From positions 1-64,000 of the forward strand of contig JADFWU010000006.1 in the NCBI GenBank assembly GCA_015234045.1: a DNA stretch of 64,000 nucleotides. The letters run 5' to 3'. The notes beneath the pieces were generated by a model. It was not told where the DNA came from and made no database searches. It saw only the letters and a list, made by a program, of their open reading frames with translations. Origin of the DNA: Magnetococcales bacterium (GTDB lineage Bacteria; Pseudomonadota; Magnetococcia; Magnetococcales; JADFWU01). This document shows, one piece after another, positions 1-7,208 of this stretch (within the stretch, counting starts at the first letter, position 1; the number at the start of each line of letters is the position of its first letter). The position numbers were made by a program, and so were the translations under genes.

Positions 1-135
1 TCAGACTGTTCTCACCACCATGAACCAGGTTGCGCGGTGTTGGAAGCGATAGAGGAGGGGGATGTTGATCCACGTCGATTAGAGAGTCTTTGGCGGATTC
101 TGGACTCACTGCCAACAACGATTTCGACAGGATAG
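1..135 (+). CDS. rsgA: RsgA (small ribosomal subunit biogenesis GTPase), C-terminal end, partial
   Basis: The frame starting at base 1 is open to a TAG at 133-135 and encodes 44 residues; the rest lies left of the window. The peptide has the zinc-binding pattern of the RsgA C-terminus: it starts SDCSHHHEPGC, giving Cys-x-His-x(4)-Glu-Pro-Gly-Cys, followed by the usual A-V-x-x-A-I-E-x-G stretch. In the family, RsgA is a circularly permuted GTPase that acts late in 30S subunit maturation, and this C-terminal zinc domain helps bind the ribosome. The gene ends 70 bp before the tRNA gene and belongs to the host chromosome, not the inserted element. Confidence 0.85.
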   Translation, partial: SDCSHHHEPGCAVLEAIEEGDVDPRRLESLWRILDSLPTTISTG

Positions 136-147
136 TGATTTTCTAGG

Positions 148-176
148 TTGACCTCAGCGTCCAACCGCTCTAATCT
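148..176 (+). promoter_or_regulatory. Sigma-70-type promoter of tRNA-Arg
   Basis: TTGACC (148-153) and TAATCT (171-176) are separated by 17 bp and lie 29 bp upstream of the tRNA 5' end. Both boxes are close to consensus, and the placement between rsgA and the tRNA fits. Confidence 0.7.
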
Positions 177-205
177 TCCTTCTCCAACGACAGAACACAC
201 CTTTC

Positions 206-282
206 GCGCCCGTAGCTCAGCTGGATAGAGCAACTGGCTACGAACCAGTAGGTCGGAGGTTCGACTCCTTCCGGGCGCGCCA
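206..282 (+). tRNA. tRNA-Arg (anticodon ACG)
   Basis: The 77-nt cloverleaf has acceptor arms GCGCCCG (206-212) and CGGGCGC (272-278), discriminator G279 and an encoded CCA at 280-282. The anticodon stem ACTGG/CCAGT encloses the loop CTACGAA, giving anticodon ACG (read as ICG after deamination), and the T-arm contains GGTTCGACTCC. The 3' half (238-282) is repeated at 28659-28703, so this is the attachment-site gene of the integrative element. The copy here is complete, so tRNA function is kept after integration. Confidence 0.97.
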
Positions 283-284
283 TT
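238..284 (+). repeat. attL: 47-bp core repeat inside tRNA-Arg
   Basis: The segment from the anticodon loop (CTACGAACC) through the encoded CCA and two T residues is identical to 28659-28705. The match stops at base 237 on one side and 284 on the other. This is the expected product of tyrosine-recombinase insertion into a tRNA 3' half. Confidence 0.92.
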
Positions 285-313
285 TAATTCGAAGACATTT
301 CAGTTAGTTAAGT

Positions 314-348
314 AGGGATTCAAGAAAACTCTTGAGTCCCTATTTTTT
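314..348. terminator. Terminator after tRNA-Arg, also inside the integrase 3' end
   Basis: GGGATTCAAG (315-324) pairs with CTTGAGTCCC (331-340) with one G-T pair, and is followed by T7 (343-349 region). The integrase stop codon (340-342, minus strand) lies in the stem. The element thus supplies a new terminator to the tRNA in place of the native one, displaced to 28717. Confidence 0.75.
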
Positions 349-1413
349 TGCCATGTGAGACTCTGTGTGAGACTTTTGCCGAGCATGTTCATACATTGAA
401 ATTGCTTGGCGTTCTGCATCCCCCAGACTGTGGAGATAAATTTCAGTCGTTGTTCGGTTTTCATGACCGAGGATCCGTTGGATTGCTCCTACCGGTACAT
501 TGCTATTTTCCATCAATGAAGCTCCCGCATGTCTCAGAGCATGAAATCGAAAATATCTCACACCAGCTTTTTTACATAGCGTCCCCATGATTTTCTTCCG
601 GTCTTGATATGGTCCCTCTATTTTTTCTCTGGTCTTACTACTCCAATATGTTTGCCAAAAGACCCATGGCTTAGAAGGATCGCGCTCTTTATAACGGCGG
701 GACAGCACATCAAAGAGCTTGCCAGTCATTGGAACCTTACGGGGAGTCAAGTGCCCGCCTTTTTTCTTCCGCGTGTATAGGATCACTAAACGAGCATCAA
801 GATCTATATCATCCCAAATAAGTTGATTGACCTCACTGACCCTGGCCATCGTTTCTCGGATGGTCCATAGGTAATCTTGTGTATCAGGATCAGCAACGGC
901 AATGACTCGATCAACATCCTTAGCTGATGGGACATATTTGATCTTTTTCTCAATGGGCAAGGATTCCATTCCATCAACTGGATTTTCAGAAACCCATTTC
1001 CGCTTCTTGGCAAAATTGAAGGTGGCCTTCAATGATTGGATTTCCTTATTGGCTGTGATGGCGGATACTTTTGATCGTTCTAAAACGAACTGTTCTACCA
1101 TCTCGGTGGTTACTTCGTTGGTCAGTAGATGACCCCATTGTTTCACCCACCTCCTGGCCATATAAAGGTAATCCTTATAATGCCGCTCGGAGTTGTACGC
1201 CTTCACATGATCCAACCGCTTATTCACCAGATCCAAGAAGACCATGTCGGTTTGGGTCTTTTCCTTCACTACTGGTTGCTCCAGTTCCTCCCTTCTTTTT
1301 GCTTCGGCTTTTCGTGCCTGAGCCTTGGTTTTGTACCAGGCGTTTGTGTACCTGGCTCCCTTGCGGGTGAAGTCGTATCTCCACCCCTTTCCTCTTACCG
1401 AATAAACGCTCAT
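340..1413 (-). CDS. Tyrosine-recombinase integrase of the element
   Basis: The 357-residue protein fits a phage-type integrase. Its N-terminus (GKGWRYDFTRKG) is an arm-binding-like domain rich in basic and aromatic residues, followed by a SAM-like core-binding domain and the catalytic domain. The catalytic signature is visible: Arg in MARVSEVNQLIW, the H-x-x-R box in FHALRHAGASL, then ILGHENRTTTEIYLHS with His and the nucleophilic Tyr. The gene ends 55 bp from the attL core and points at the tRNA, the usual layout for tRNA-targeting integrases. It should catalyse site-specific insertion and excision at the 47-bp core. The upstream HTH gene overlaps its 5' end. Confidence 0.95.
   Translation of the reverse strand: MSVYSVRGKGWRYDFTRKGARYTNAWYKTKAQARKAEAKRREELEQPVVKEKTQTDMVFLDLVNKRLDHVKAYNSERHYKDYLYMARRWVKQWGHLLTNEVTTEMVEQFVLERSKVSAITANKEIQSLKATFNFAKKRKWVSENPVDGMESLPIEKKIKYVPSAKDVDRVIAVADPDTQDYLWTIRETMARVSEVNQLIWDDIDLDARLVILYTRKKKGGHLTPRKVPMTGKLFDVLSRRYKERDPSKPWVFWQTYWSSKTREKIEGPYQDRKKIMGTLCKKAGVRYFRFHALRHAGASLMENSNVPVGAIQRILGHENRTTTEIYLHSLGDAERQAISMYEHARQKSHTESHMAKK
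354..372. promoter_or_regulatory. Candidate integrase arm-type sites, left end
   Basis: TGTGAGA occurs at 354-360 and 366-372, a 12-bp spacing, inside the last codons of the integrase gene. The same heptamer pair with the same 12-bp spacing occurs at the right end (28522 and 28534), plus one inverted copy there. Paired short repeats flanking both att cores are typical of integrase arm sites; the role is inferred. Confidence 0.5.
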
Positions 1414-1642
1414 AAAGGTCCTCTTTCTTTGGAAAAATGAGAGAACCCCCGAGCTTCACAGCACCCAAATCCTGCCAGTTCTTATAAACCCATGACGGGC
1501 TCTTCTGGAGAAACTGGGCAACCTCCTCAACGGTCATTATGGACGGTTCTGTGTTATGGTCAATGTCATGCGTAGGCATAGGGATTCCCTCCACAGGAAT
1601 TCCGATGCGACACTTCTTACATACCCACATTTCAATGGGCAA
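1220..1642 (-). CDS. Excisionase-like helix-turn-helix protein, overlapping the integrase 5' end
   Basis: The open frame spans 140 residues. A small N-terminal part has a CKKC pair. The central part matches the HTH_17/excisionase pattern: TVEEVAQFLQKSPSWVYKN followed by a wing that ends in a predicted basic segment. These proteins bind att DNA and bias the integrase toward excision or regulate its gene. The C-terminal third (1220-1413) is read out of frame with the integrase start and is basic and low in complexity, so either the tail is dispensable or the two genes truly overlap by 194 bp. The start is uncertain: the frame opens with a TTG at 1642, and an ATG follows at 1630. Confidence 0.6.
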   Translation of the reverse strand: MPIEMWVCKKCRIGIPVEGIPMPTHDIDHNTEPSIMTVEEVAQFLQKSPSWVYKNWQDLGAVKLGGSLIFPKKEDLYERLFGKRKGVEIRLHPQGSQVHKRLVQNQGSGTKSRSKKKGGTGATSSEGKDPNRHGLLGSGE

Positions 1643-1747
1643 AGCGGGCTAAGAGCGACCTTTGGTCTACCAGTGCGAATTGCCCGCGGATGCGGTCCCG
1701 ATTTACGGCGCTGTTTCCTTTTGATGCGTCGATCAGACTGGTTTGAA

Positions 1748-2083
1748 CTAACGACGAGTGACAACCACATCGTTTTCAGAGAAGAACTTTACCCACTCAG
1801 ACAAGTTTCTGGCCCGTTCCCTCAACCAGAATTGCCATATATCCACAGCGATTAGAGGGATAGAGTGGATCGGTTCTGCAAGTACATTTGGTGGAAACCT
1901 TTGCTCAATGACACGTCTACAAAGATCCTCAACACCTGTGAGTGACTTCACATCCAACAAGCCGAGATAGATATCCTCAGCCATTGAACTATATGAATCA
2001 TAATTACACCAAAGGATATCCACCGGATCATGTAGATCCAGGATAAGATTAACTAAACTTATTGCATTAGATATAGCTTTCAT
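1748..2083 (-). CDS. Hypothetical protein, 111 aa
   Basis: I do not recognise a family. The protein is mixed alpha/beta in composition, with a hydrophobic N-terminus (AISLVNLILDL) that is too short and charged to be a clear signal peptide, and a Trp-rich centre (IWQFWLRERARNL). It lies between the DUF5131 gene and the HTH gene and is transcribed in the same direction, 20 bp after the DUF5131 stop, so it is probably the tail of the polymerase operon. Confidence 0.45.
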   Translation of the reverse strand: MKAISNAISLVNLILDLHDPVDILWCNYDSYSSMAEDIYLGLLDVKSLTGVEDLCRRVIEQRFPPNVLAEPIHSIPLIAVDIWQFWLRERARNLSEWVKFFSENDVVVTRR

Positions 2084-2103
2084 CTACTTTACACCTTTCT
2101 CAG

Positions 2104-2829
2104 TTATGAATCTGTTTTGACTACTTGTTGTGGCATCTCGTCCCAGGTCACACCCTCCAACATGCGCCCGGCGACTTTAGGCTTTCGACCACCCCATTGC
2201 TTGAAGAAAAAGGGTGTGCCGGCAGCCTGACATTGATCCCTGATGTCTGTTACCCACTCTGCTTTCACAGGACGTGATCGCGTTCCTACTTCACCACCGA
2301 CAATAACCCAATCGATTCCATCCAGATCCAGGTCGTGCATTGCGCCCAGGAGTGGTTCAATGGATAAGAATTTTACGGATGCAGTGGTGAATCTGAGATA
2401 ATCGATTCGACGCTGATATTTACTGCTTTCAACGGTCACTCCCAACCATACATTGTCAGGCCATTCGATCATCTGCTCTATCTCACCAAGGCGATGCGCG
2501 CGCTTGGTGAGAACCTGGAATATGTGATGATCAGCACGACGCATTACATCAATGACCTGTAGGATGTATTCAGTTGGCACATCCTTATGGAACAGATCAG
2601 CCATAGAACATACAAATACGAGTCCTGACTTCTTCCAATCCAAAGGTTGATCCAATCGATTTGGCCTCAGAGTCACTCTGAAGGGGTCATCAACTGGATA
2701 TCCATACCGACCTTGGAGTCTGCGTGCCATTGCAAACGCATAGCAATTGTCACAGCCACTGCTGTACTTGGTACAGCCAGTGACGGGGTTCCAGGTTAAC
2801 TCGGTCCATTCAATCTTCGTTTTAGCCAT
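2104..2829 (-). CDS. Phage Gp37/Gp68-like protein (DUF5131 family)
   Basis: The 241-residue protein opens with the family signature KIEWTELTWNPVTGC followed by a cysteine cluster, C-x(7)-C-x(2)-C in CTKYSSGCDNCYA, as in radical-SAM-like proteins. It continues with FVCSMADLFH, FQVLTKR and WLGVTVESS, all typical of DUF5131. Full family length is about 240 residues, so it is complete. The biochemical role is unknown; members are frequent in phages and integrated elements. I chose the ATG at 2829 because GGAGAG lies 8-13 bases upstream and the gene then starts just after the upstream stop (2835). It is the third gene of the polymerase operon, with almost no spacing. Confidence 0.85.
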   Translation of the reverse strand: MAKTKIEWTELTWNPVTGCTKYSSGCDNCYAFAMARRLQGRYGYPVDDPFRVTLRPNRLDQPLDWKKSGLVFVCSMADLFHKDVPTEYILQVIDVMRRADHHIFQVLTKRAHRLGEIEQMIEWPDNVWLGVTVESSKYQRRIDYLRFTTASVKFLSIEPLLGAMHDLDLDGIDWVIVGGEVGTRSRPVKAEWVTDIRDQCQAAGTPFFFKQWGGRKPKVAGRMLEGVTWDEMPQQVVKTDS

Positions 2830-2834
2830 TGTAT

Positions 2835-3956
2835 CTACTCTCTCCAATCTTCATCGTCATACATGTCGAACTCACCTTCATCATCTACCATCAAGACATC
2901 ATCCTCAGCGATCATCCCGTCCTCAACCAGTTTCTTGGCTTTCTTCCAGGCGTCGTAACCGGTTGCATTGACCGACAATCCCTTCAACTCCAACGTACGG
3001 TTACAGTGACGGTGTTTATCCAATGCTCGTTCAATATTGGTGACACCGCTCTGAATCAGACAGTCGATAGTCTCCACCATCTCCTGATACCGGAGTGTCC
3101 CATCCTCATTGAGAAAGTGCCGCTCGTATGACTGACCATATTTGTTGCGAAGCTGCTCAAACTGCTTCTGGATCGATTTATACTGGTCCAACGATTGATA
3201 GGTGTGCTGTGTAATGCTCCACTCTTTAATGAACCCAAGCCGGACTATATTGTCTCCAGGAACCAGATCAGATTGATCAAACTGCTTAATCTTGTGCGTG
3301 TACTCCTTTGTCTTCAGAATATTGGTTCGAGCAAATAGATCAGGGCGTTCTATGATCTCCGGCTCACGCAGTGACCTCAGAAACTCACCTGATGACGACT
3401 CTTCATCGTACCGATCACCGATGCACATCTCATCACCATCATCCAGTACCAGCGCCCGCTGATTTCCACGCTTTTTTTCATATGAACGCATCTTTGTCTT
3501 GATACCGGTATCGTCAGGATCAGACTTTGATGGAGGACGCTCCAGTTGATAGTTGGCAGATCCATGGAAGGTACCGGTATGGTAAAAATCCTTCATATCA
3601 ATGGTGTATCGACCAATTCGGGACTCATAATTGATTATGGGCTCGTCATCACCGACACCGTCACCTTCAATACCATCACGTTCTACGGAAATCGTGGTAA
3701 ACGGCATGTTCAGGACATCGATATTGGATGAATAGATCGACTGAAGGTGCTCCATCATGACTGCATTGACCCAGTCATTGGCATCGCTACCTATCAGTTC
3801 GGTCTCAACCTGACCATCTTTGATCAGTCTGAGGACGGTTTGATCACCGTCATCGTCAACCCAATCCAGGTCAATACGATCGTACCCACCGAGTGATCCG
3901 TATCTGACATTGGGATTGGACTCACGGTATAGATTGAACAAGTCGGTTGCAGTCAT
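2835..3956 (-). CDS. Putative C-terminal (palm-end/thumb) part of a split family-B DNA polymerase
   Basis: The 373-residue acidic protein starts with an ATG that overlaps the stop of the polymerase palm gene (ATGA, 3953-3956). GGAGG lies 10 bases upstream, so it can be translated independently, or coupled. The upstream gene ends 18 residues after its catalytic motif-C aspartate, leaving out the rest of the palm and the thumb, which every family-B polymerase needs. This protein is in the right place to supply them. It contains KMRSYEKKR (residues about 150-160) and a segment running LVPGDNIVRLG, then KYGQSYERHFL and DGTLRYQEMVETID, which I associate from memory with regions downstream of the ITDG motif in unsplit relatives. 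That assignment is an inference; alternatively it is a separate accessory subunit. Confidence 0.55.
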   Translation of the reverse strand: MTATDLFNLYRESNPNVRYGSLGGYDRIDLDWVDDDGDQTVLRLIKDGQVETELIGSDANDWVNAVMMEHLQSIYSSNIDVLNMPFTTISVERDGIEGDGVGDDEPIINYESRIGRYTIDMKDFYHTGTFHGSANYQLERPPSKSDPDDTGIKTKMRSYEKKRGNQRALVLDDGDEMCIGDRYDEESSSGEFLRSLREPEIIERPDLFARTNILKTKEYTHKIKQFDQSDLVPGDNIVRLGFIKEWSITQHTYQSLDQYKSIQKQFEQLRNKYGQSYERHFLNEDGTLRYQEMVETIDCLIQSGVTNIERALDKHRHCNRTLELKGLSVNATGYDAWKKAKKLVEDGMIAEDDVLMVDDEGEFDMYDDEDWRE

Positions 3957-5728
3957 TGAATGGTATCCTCCACTGGGTAAACAACGTTATTTAGGTCAAT
4001 GACCATCCCATCTGTGATGACCTGATACCCTTGGAATGCACTCTCCATGTACCACATCAACGCCCGGACAGATGCAGTGATGTTGTTGGCGACCAACAGA
4101 TTTGAAACCTCCATAAATTGACTACTAATCACTCCTGGAATTCCGTTAATTATCAGCTTCCTGAGCTCGGCTTCAGGAGCTTCTTTCCCAAAGGTCAGAC
4201 GCTGTTCCAACAGCTTATTGGTGCATAGTTCACCCATGGTTTCTGCATACCAAGCATGGCACTGTTCCTCGTAAAGAACCGTGCGCGTATTCCCCTTTGA
4301 AATTTCAAGCTGACAACCACTGCTTCCAGCATGGTTGTCGTGCAAGGCCCAAAACTCTTCTGGCGTTTTACACCGTTCTGAAGCTGGATACATAACGAGC
4401 ACCTGGACGTACAGTCGATCCAGCAGTTCATCTCGTTGCTCTGGAGAACAGACATGGAGGATGTATTGGATGGCATCGTGATTGATGACAGTGTTTTCGA
4501 TCCAATGAGTGAAAATCTTCACTTCACCGCGTCCATGATCATCATCCTGGTACCAGTATCTTTTCTTCTTTTTCCCGATATCAAAACGGCTTACAAAGAA
4601 GGTATTCGGAAATTCTAGTGGACTCAAAGAGTCCATCGATACAGTTGCATACCAATGGAGTGGGACCAGCTCATCACCAAATTGATCCAGGCACTGACGC
4701 AGGGTGGGCTTAATGACACCAGCACCTTTTCTATTGAAGAATAGGACGACAGGGACTCCAACGATGTACGGTTGAGCTCGACTCCCTTCACCGTAGCAGG
4801 ACTGCACATCGACATCGCACAATGCCCCGTATGCGTTGGAGTCAGTTGGACGAACATTCCTGCACCGACCACCAGTTGAAAAACCGGCCAGGTAGATTGT
4901 CGTATCAGTCTGTGATCTGAAATGATCGGCCCCACACTTCGATAGGATACCCATCAACTGTTTTTGACGGCTCTTATCATCAGGTTGGATCTCCATCATC
5001 TTGAACAAGAGGGCTTGCATAAGATCCCGTATTGACCCACCGATGGTCAGTCGTGGTATGTATCCATCTTTCCAATAGTCAGCGACACTGAGTGACCCCC
5101 ACATCTCTTTCATGAGGTCACGATATTTTTCGAGGATGCGGTACATAGTCAAATCACCGAGGGCGTAGCGATCAAAACGGTATAATCCGCTCTCATCTGG
5201 ATCTTCGAGATAGACCTGATCCATTCGCCCTTTTTCATCAGAGCTGATGATGTCTTTGTACGGCATTTCAACGCCAACGGTTTTGGATACCTGATCCAGG
5301 CTCATGTAACCCATGATGCTTAATGTATCCACGAAACTGAGTGTGATGCGGTATTCGTATGACTGGTCATCCTGACGGATAGTAGCTATCCATGGCATCT
5401 TGGCAGGATGGCCGAAATTGCTCCCTGTCTTCAGGTTTTTTCCATCATGATGGATCCATTTCCGGCGAACGGCATTGTCGATATCGATCAGATATTCATC
5501 AGTGAAGCTGAGATACAACTCAGCCTGCAAGAAGTGACCGTATAGCTTGATGTTGAGGGTGTTTTTGACAGCATCAAGCTGTTCTCTGTCCTCCTCACGA
5601 CGCACGCTGATGTCGTATCCTTGATCACGCATGTAGTCGATCATAACGATACCGGATCTGAACACTTTGTGGCGAAATTGACCATAGAATCCACCATCGG
5701 CCTCAATGTCAGGATTATTCATCGCCAT
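3953..5728 (-). CDS. Divergent family-B (phi29-like) DNA polymerase, exonuclease plus palm, ends at motif C
   Basis: The 591-residue protein shows the ordered motifs of a proofreading family-B polymerase. HFLQAELYLSF (residue 65 on) resembles the Exo II region. SFVDTLSIMGYMSLDQVSK (D134) matches the segment before Exo III in phi29 polymerase, and YALGDLTMYRIL (Y188, D192) matches the Exo III Y-x(3)-D. Polymerase motif A is CDVDVQSCYG (D307), motif B is KLIINGIPGVISS (K524, N528, G532) in the pattern K-L-x-x-N-x(3)-G-x(3)-S, and motif C is ITDG (D573). The usual second Asp of motif C is absent. The protein stops 18 residues after D573, so the thumb must come from the next gene. The start at 5728 has GGAGGTG upstream. 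It probably replicates the element; whether it is primed by the element's primase or by a protein is not shown. Confidence 0.78.
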   Translation of the reverse strand: MAMNNPDIEADGGFYGQFRHKVFRSGIVMIDYMRDQGYDISVRREEDREQLDAVKNTLNIKLYGHFLQAELYLSFTDEYLIDIDNAVRRKWIHHDGKNLKTGSNFGHPAKMPWIATIRQDDQSYEYRITLSFVDTLSIMGYMSLDQVSKTVGVEMPYKDIISSDEKGRMDQVYLEDPDESGLYRFDRYALGDLTMYRILEKYRDLMKEMWGSLSVADYWKDGYIPRLTIGGSIRDLMQALLFKMMEIQPDDKSRQKQLMGILSKCGADHFRSQTDTTIYLAGFSTGGRCRNVRPTDSNAYGALCDVDVQSCYGEGSRAQPYIVGVPVVLFFNRKGAGVIKPTLRQCLDQFGDELVPLHWYATVSMDSLSPLEFPNTFFVSRFDIGKKKKRYWYQDDDHGRGEVKIFTHWIENTVINHDAIQYILHVCSPEQRDELLDRLYVQVLVMYPASERCKTPEEFWALHDNHAGSSGCQLEISKGNTRTVLYEEQCHAWYAETMGELCTNKLLEQRLTFGKEAPEAELRKLIINGIPGVISSQFMEVSNLLVANNITASVRALMWYMESAFQGYQVITDGMVIDLNNVVYPVEDTIQ

Positions 5729-6038
5729 GGGACACCTCCATCATTGATCGCTCGAAATCAGGATGGACGTAAATGACACCTTCAGACTCATGAATACCCT
5801 TAATTTGAACGGTGATTCCAGTTCTTGATCGCGATTTCTCGGTTTCAAGGAAGTCGTCAATGTCACCGCTCACAAACTCGGTATCAATTTCCAATGGCAC
5901 CACGATGTTCAGTGGTTTTGATGGCACTTTGACCATCTTCTTCATCGGGACTTCATCAGTCATCAGCTCCTTGTCAATCAGGTATTGACGCCCCCGCATA
6001 TGACGAGAGTCTGCAAGTAGTTTTGGCTTATTCGTCAT
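5715..6038 (-). CDS. Hypothetical protein, 107 aa, first gene of the polymerase operon
   Basis: I do not recognise a family. The N-terminal part is basic (KPKLLADSRHMRGRQYL) and the C-terminal part is beta-rich (ITVQIKGIHESEGVIYVH). GGAGG sits 7 bases before the ATG. The end overlaps the polymerase start by 14 bp, which points to translational coupling. A small, partly basic protein translated with a polymerase could be a processivity or single-strand-binding factor, or a priming protein, but nothing in the sequence shows this. Confidence 0.6.
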   Translation of the reverse strand: MTNKPKLLADSRHMRGRQYLIDKELMTDEVPMKKMVKVPSKPLNIVVPLEIDTEFVSGDIDDFLETEKSRSRTGITVQIKGIHESEGVIYVHPDFERSMMEVSHGDE

Positions 6039-6183
6039 GGTTAAACCTCCAAGGGTTTAAGGTTGGAGGCACATGTAAAGATCAAGGTTGACCATTGGCC
6101 AACGATCAGAAAGGGGTTATCATCGAAGGATGATGACCATACCGATCCGGCGTACATGCGCCCCATTGGTTTGGTGCAAAAGA

Positions 6184-6229
6184 TCGATGACGCTGGCTTA
6201 TTCCTTGGCCGGGAGACCAGCGTCATCGA
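6184..6229 (-). terminator. Hairpin between two leftward genes
   Basis: TCGATGACGCTGG (6184-6196) pairs perfectly with CCAGCGTCATCGA (6217-6229). It lies 20 bp after the stop of the gene ending at 6249 (minus strand), without a clear U-run, so it is a candidate terminator or attenuator ahead of the polymerase operon. Confidence 0.5.
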
Positions 6230-6248
6230 CTTGCTTTATGCTTTTACA

Positions 6249-6473
6249 CTATCCATGCGGATCGTTTTCGTATTGTTCATCAAGCAACTTGTCCATATCC
6301 GCCTCACGTTGCTCATCAAGAAATTTGTCCAATTCCACTTCATGTTTCTGAAGCTCTTTCATGGATTCCAAAGCATCTTGATGCTCTTCACACCATCCAC
6401 TTTCATAAGGATCAAGCTCAATATATTCTAGTTCACTGTAATCGATCTTTTTATTGTTCATATTGTTCACCAT
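6249..6473 (-). CDS. Hypothetical acidic protein, 74 aa
   Basis: The protein is strongly acidic with two short repeats of the type LDEQREADMDK and LDEQYENDPHG near the C-terminus, so it is probably a helical, charged peptide. No family is recognised. It lies in the leftward gene train between two hairpins, so it may be its own transcription unit. The start could also be the ATG at 6461. A short acidic protein in a replication region could be a DNA-mimic or a regulator, but this is speculative. Confidence 0.5.
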   Translation of the reverse strand: MVNNMNNKKIDYSELEYIELDPYESGWCEEHQDALESMKELQKHEVELDKFLDEQREADMDKLLDEQYENDPHG

Positions 6474-6484
6474 ATCAATAAAGA

Positions 6485-6518
6485 ACTAATAAGAGGGAAT
6501 CAACACCCCCTTATTAGT
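6485..6518 (-). terminator. Hairpin after the gene ending at 6547
   Basis: ACTAATAAG (6485-6493) pairs with CTTATTAGT (6510-6518), extended by GGG/CCC inside. It is placed downstream of the leftward gene 6547-7026. Confidence 0.5.
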
Positions 6519-6546
6519 AGTTGCTATTCGTTAGTTGAACTAAACC

Positions 6547-7026
6547 CTAAACGACTGGTTCGATCGTTGTAGGATCGATGTGCTGCTTGTGAAACTTAGT
6601 CTGCGACTCATCAGTGGTGACCTTGAATCGATACTTACGCCCTTTGAGAGCTATCAATTTTTTATTGATCTCTACCGTGTCGAAGTTACCACTGAGAATT
6701 TCTGCCAGATTCGTGGCCTTCATATTCATGACGAACACAGTCAACAGATTGAACTCATTGTTGATATTTCTACTGCTGACCCTGGTGCCAGTATCAAATG
6801 TTATTTCAACATCTTCTGGCTTCCCCTTGACCATGAACCTGCTATTGAGATTGTAAACTACCCAGGATCGACCATTGTCAGGATTTCTCTTGGTGCGCTC
6901 TACAATCTCACTACCAAGATAGGTGCCTTCACCCATCCCGTTTTCATCAACCACAGCTTCTGAGTCTGCAAGAATAGTTTTTGGCACAGCAACAGCGCTG
7001 ACCATTTTATGACTTACTCTCTTCAT
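6547..7026 (-). CDS. Hypothetical protein, 159 aa
   Basis: I do not recognise this protein. It is beta-rich with a middle segment NIDVEIT-like (GKPEDVEITFDTGTRVSSR), and the C-terminal half is basic (LIALKGRKYRFKVTTDES). GGAGAG precedes the ATG by 6 bases. It has its own terminator-like hairpin and lies between the glycosyltransferase and the polymerase operon. An oligonucleotide-binding fold is possible from composition and position, but no motif proves it. Confidence 0.55.
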   Translation of the reverse strand: MKRVSHKMVSAVAVPKTILADSEAVVDENGMGEGTYLGSEIVERTKRNPDNGRSWVVYNLNSRFMVKGKPEDVEITFDTGTRVSSRNINNEFNLLTVFVMNMKATNLAEILSGNFDTVEINKKLIALKGRKYRFKVTTDESQTKFHKQHIDPTTIEPVV

Positions 7027-7175
7027 TCTAACTCTCCATTATCATTGGGAGATTGCAATTTAATGGATGGGGGAGCGATGAGGACGATTCACATCCTGGG
7101 AACAGGATGTTAAAGTGATGCTGAGCTACGCCACTCACCGGTCCCATCCGGTGTTTAGAAGTCTACCGCTCCCCT

Positions 7176-7200
7176 CATTCCCGTTTCGCACACGGGAATG
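7176..7200 (-). terminator. Terminator of the glycosyltransferase gene
   Basis: CATTCCCGT (7176-7184) pairs perfectly with ACGGGAATG (7192-7200) around a 7-nt loop. It lies 9 bp past the stop of the leftward gene 7209-8060. The 175 bp between here and the next gene at 7026 hold nothing else that I recognise. Confidence 0.6.
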
Positions 7201-7208
7201 GGGTTTAT

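Noticed and set aside
1537-1770. 77-codon minus frame between the HTH and the 111-aa genes
   Set aside because: It overlaps the better supported HTH frame, is basic and low in complexity, and has no family resemblance.
5715-6038. Terminal protein for protein-primed replication upstream of the polymerase
   Set aside because: The 107-aa protein has no feature that marks it as a priming protein, and the element is integrated with a circular-type att layout plus a primase, so phi29-style priming is not supported.
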